From positions 1 through 58,417 of the forward strand of contig JAHLWT010000005.1 in NCBI GenBank assembly GCA_019057775.1: a stretch of DNA of 58,417 bases. The letters run 5' to 3'. The translations under genes and the position numbers were made by a program. The stretch comes from Promethearchaeota archaeon (GTDB lineage: Archaea; Asgardarchaeota; Lokiarchaeia; Sigynarchaeales; SOKP01). Position 1 is the stretch's first letter; every line of letters starts with the position of its first letter. Shown here in pieces: positions 56,387-58,417 of the stretch. The notes under the pieces were generated by a model that saw nothing but the letters and a program-made list of their open reading frames with translations, did not search any database and was not told where the DNA came from.

Positions 56387-57211
56387 ATGGATATAAATGA
56401 GATTTTAAAGGTTAAAAAACATCAAATTATTAGTTTTAAAGAATTATCTGCTTATTTCCAAGAAAAACCAACTACTCATTTAACTTTAAAATCTGGATCA
56501 ACTAATTTCGATGAACTATTAGGAGGAGGTTTTTGTAGGGGTCGAAAATATTTGATATTCGGTAGTAATAGAACAGGGAAAACTCAATTAGCTCATCAAT
56601 TATGTGTACAAACTTTTGTTAATTATTCTCCTATGGAAGCAATTAGAAACAACAAATTAAATTATGTTTATTTTCTCGACACCGAAAATACCTTTCGCCC
56701 AGGACGGTTGAGGGAATTAGCATTAAAGTACGGTGACGATAAAATAGAAATATTTGAAAGTATACTTGTCTCTAAAATTATGAGCAACTCCGCCTTCCTT
56801 TTTTCCTTAAAAGATCTTGAAAATCAAATTGAAAAAAGCAACGGTGGTGTCCTTATAATTGACTCTATAAATAACCATTACAATTCTGAGCTAGCAGACA
56901 AATTAAACTCTTCAAATATAGTAAAACAGAGATTTATCAAAATTTTAGAACAAATAAGTAGACTAACGATAAAATATAATTTAATTACTATAGCTTTAGC
57001 TCAAGTTACTTCAAACTTAGGTCAAGAGAGTATAATCCCTGTTTCACCAGTGGGAAATCACATTCTCAATCATTTTTTTTCGGAATATATTTATTTAGAA
57101 TACATAAATGAAAATCAAAGATATTTTCATTTAGTAAATTCTGTTGATTTACCTGAAAAGAGATTACCTTTCAAAATAACCTCAGCAGGACTTCAAGATT
57201 ATAAAATCTAA
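56387..57211 (+). CDS. RadA/RadB-like RecA-family recombinase paralogue
   Basis: A 274-residue RecA-fold ATPase. GSTNFDELLGGGFCRG opens the core, Walker A is GSNRTGKTQ, DTENTFRPGRLRELA is the RadA/Rad51-type block, Walker B is GGVLIIDSINNHY, and VGNHILNHFFSEYIYLE matches the RadA GGHILAH motif. It is closer to RadA than the RadB-like protein at 52981 but lacks the ~60-residue helix-hairpin-helix N-terminus, as RadB and Rad51 paralogues do. The ATG is preceded by an AT-rich region. It overlaps the convergent mptE stop by four bases. Confidence 0.85.
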   Translation: MDINEILKVKKHQIISFKELSAYFQEKPTTHLTLKSGSTNFDELLGGGFCRGRKYLIFGSNRTGKTQLAHQLCVQTFVNYSPMEAIRNNKLNYVYFLDTENTFRPGRLRELALKYGDDKIEIFESILVSKIMSNSAFLFSLKDLENQIEKSNGGVLIIDSINNHYNSELADKLNSSNIVKQRFIKILEQISRLTIKYNLITIALAQVTSNLGQESIIPVSPVGNHILNHFFSEYIYLEYINENQRYFHLVNSVDLPEKRLPFKITSAGLQDYKI

Positions 57212-58050
57212 ATTAAATTGTGGTAATCGTGAATGAATTCCTCTACAGTAAGATTAATGAAATTATTGAGCTTTAAAGGTGAATTGACAAAATAAATATC
57301 GTTTTTTATTTTATTTCTAATCCATTTAATTAATTCAACTGCGTATCTAAGTTTTTTTTTCTTAATTACACTTCCTTCTTGGTTTTCATCCATATATAGT
57401 TTAGAATATTTTCCAATTATATTCTTAAAATCCATCCCTATAAGGAATAATTTATTGTTAGGAGTTAATATAGTGTGTAAAAAGAAAAATATTCTATCAC
57501 CATCAGTAAAACCTCCTGGATTTATCACTATATCATTTGATTCTACTTGCGTTGTTCCAATAACATTATTGAATTGAATAATACATCTTTTAAAGTATCT
57601 AATTTTCTTAATATTATCTCCGTGTGCATGAATAATTAAAAATTCTGGGTAGCCAAATTCATTTTTAGTAATCCCATCTAAATCCGTAAAAATTGCATTT
57701 ATAGGAATTGACTTCTCTTTTAAAAACACTGCTGCACCATCTGCTGCTATATTGATACTGTTTTTAAAAATTTCCATTCCTCTTTTTTTAATTATGGATT
57801 CTACGGTTTCTTCTAAAGAAGGACCACACCCAAAGATAAAAATTTGAGATTTTTTATGTAAGCTCATTTTAAAGGAAAGGATTACTTCCTCAGAGCACCA
57901 ATCACTTTCTTTTGAATCTAAAATACTCGTTAGGTAATCCCTTGCTTTATAATCCTTTTTAAAATCAAATTTAAAATCATCAATGATTTTATTGTACCAT
58001 TCTTTAAATTCAATATGAAAATTCAGTTGTTCTTTAAGGTTGGAATGCAT
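57208..58050 (-). CDS. mptE: 6-hydroxymethyl-7,8-dihydropterin pyrophosphokinase MptE
   Basis: MptE transfers pyrophosphate to 6-hydroxymethyl-7,8-dihydropterin in the pathway to archaeal pterin cofactors such as methanopterin. The 280-residue DUF115-family protein has FGCGPSLEETV, ADGAAVFLKEKSIPINAIFTDLDG, the HAHGDN signature, and NPGGFTDGDR, with a loop LFLIGMDF near the end. It is the archaeal, not the bacterial FolK-type, enzyme. It overlaps the convergent RadA-like gene by four bases at their 3' ends and is divergent from gcvH. Confidence 0.93.
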   Translation of the reverse strand: MHSNLKEQLNFHIEFKEWYNKIIDDFKFDFKKDYKARDYLTSILDSKESDWCSEEVILSFKMSLHKKSQIFIFGCGPSLEETVESIIKKRGMEIFKNSINIAADGAAVFLKEKSIPINAIFTDLDGITKNEFGYPEFLIIHAHGDNIKKIRYFKRCIIQFNNVIGTTQVESNDIVINPGGFTDGDRIFFFLHTILTPNNKLFLIGMDFKNIIGKYSKLYMDENQEGSVIKKKKLRYAVELIKWIRNKIKNDIYFVNSPLKLNNFINLTVEEFIHDYHNLI

Positions 58051-58180
58051 ATTATCTTGATATTCAATTTAATTAAATCTTAAATAACATTTTAAATTAT
58101 TATCATTATTAATAAAAACATATCATTTAATTCAATATAATTACATTTCAATAAAATAATTAATAAAGAGTTTGATAAAA

Positions 58181-58417
58181 ATGACTAAATGGTTTACTAA
58201 AACACATCAATGGTTTGATGTTGAAACTAAAGAGGTGGGAATCACACCTTTTGCAGCTGAGCAACTTGGAGAAATAAGTTTTGTTGATGTTGAAGGACTT
58301 GAGGGAGCGACTTTAGAACAAGTTCAGATGGATGGAGATGAGCCTTCAAGTGATCCTATTGATTGCACCGTAGAATCTTCAAAAGCAGTTGTAGACATAT
58401 ACTCCCCAGTATCTGGA
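58181..58417 (+). CDS. gcvH: Glycine cleavage system H protein, 3' end outside window
   Basis: The first 79 residues of GcvH, the lipoyl carrier of the glycine cleavage system. TKTHQWFDVETKEVGITPFA is the family start, GEISFVDV follows, and ESSKAVVDIYSPVSG contains the Lys that carries lipoate. The ATG at 58181 has a TAAAGAG motif upstream. The frame is open at the right edge. The lipoyl synthase/ligase operon at 9403-12251 could supply its cofactor. Confidence 0.95.
   Translation, partial: MTKWFTKTHQWFDVETKEVGITPFAAEQLGEISFVDVEGLEGATLEQVQMDGDEPSSDPIDCTVESSKAVVDIYSPVSG

Overview
The window looks like a piece of an Asgard (Lokiarchaeia-like) archaeal genome. It is very AT-rich and starts genes with ATG, GTG and TTG. 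It combines archaeal hallmarks (cofactor F420 genes, type II methionine aminopeptidase, Sec61-beta, archaeal MptE, Trm1, RadA/RadB-like ATPases, a tRNA with non-canonical introns) with proteins otherwise typical of eukaryotes: a ribophorin I-like oligosaccharyltransferase subunit, Roadblock/LC7, TRAPP/V4R-like proteins, Trm112, a TFE-beta/RPC34-like factor and a Kre9-like secreted protein. Bacterial-type leucyl-tRNA synthetase and triosephosphate isomerase point to gene acquisition from bacteria. Assignments rest on motifs read by eye; no database search was possible.

Layout. 1-7016 (+): a MoxR/DUF58 cluster of membrane proteins, a MoxR AAA+ ATPase and a vWA-like DUF58 protein, cut at its left end. 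7032-12251 (-): a tight five-gene operon holding two radical-SAM lipoyl synthases, a lipoate ligase, a CofE-nitroreductase fusion and CofD. 12461-25168: housekeeping genes (leuS, tpiA, hdrC, thioredoxin, map, MazG, Sec61-beta) mixed with small-GTPase/membrane-traffic-type folds (longin-like, two V4R/TRAPP, Roadblock) and two sugar-transfer genes. 25327-33079 (+): ribophorin I-like protein, Trm112, tRNA-Gln, an Alg7/AglH-like GlcNAc-1-P transferase, an M48 protease and a UbiA prenyltransferase, which together suggest lipid-linked glycan and membrane-protein work. 33255-35064 (-): M28 peptidase and a small membrane protein.

35510-45337: an Opp/Dpp peptide ABC transporter. Its binding-protein gene is separated from the permease and ATPase genes by a decayed insertion sequence with 20-bp inverted ends. 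The second ATPase carries an unexpected hydrophobic insertion. 45747-50869: a duplicated block of a DUF362 gene plus the convergent end of a tlyA gene. The two copies have decayed in complementary ways and flank an island of about 1.9 kb with foreign or broken genes.

50887-58417: an acyltransferase-like membrane protein; a divergent RuvC-like/RadB-like pair; Trm1 and RlmE RNA methyltransferases; the TFE-beta-like factor; a second RecA-family ATPase; the pterin enzyme MptE; and the start of gcvH, the lipoylated protein likely served by the lipoyl operon 46 kb away. No CRISPR array, rRNA or complete active transposon was seen.
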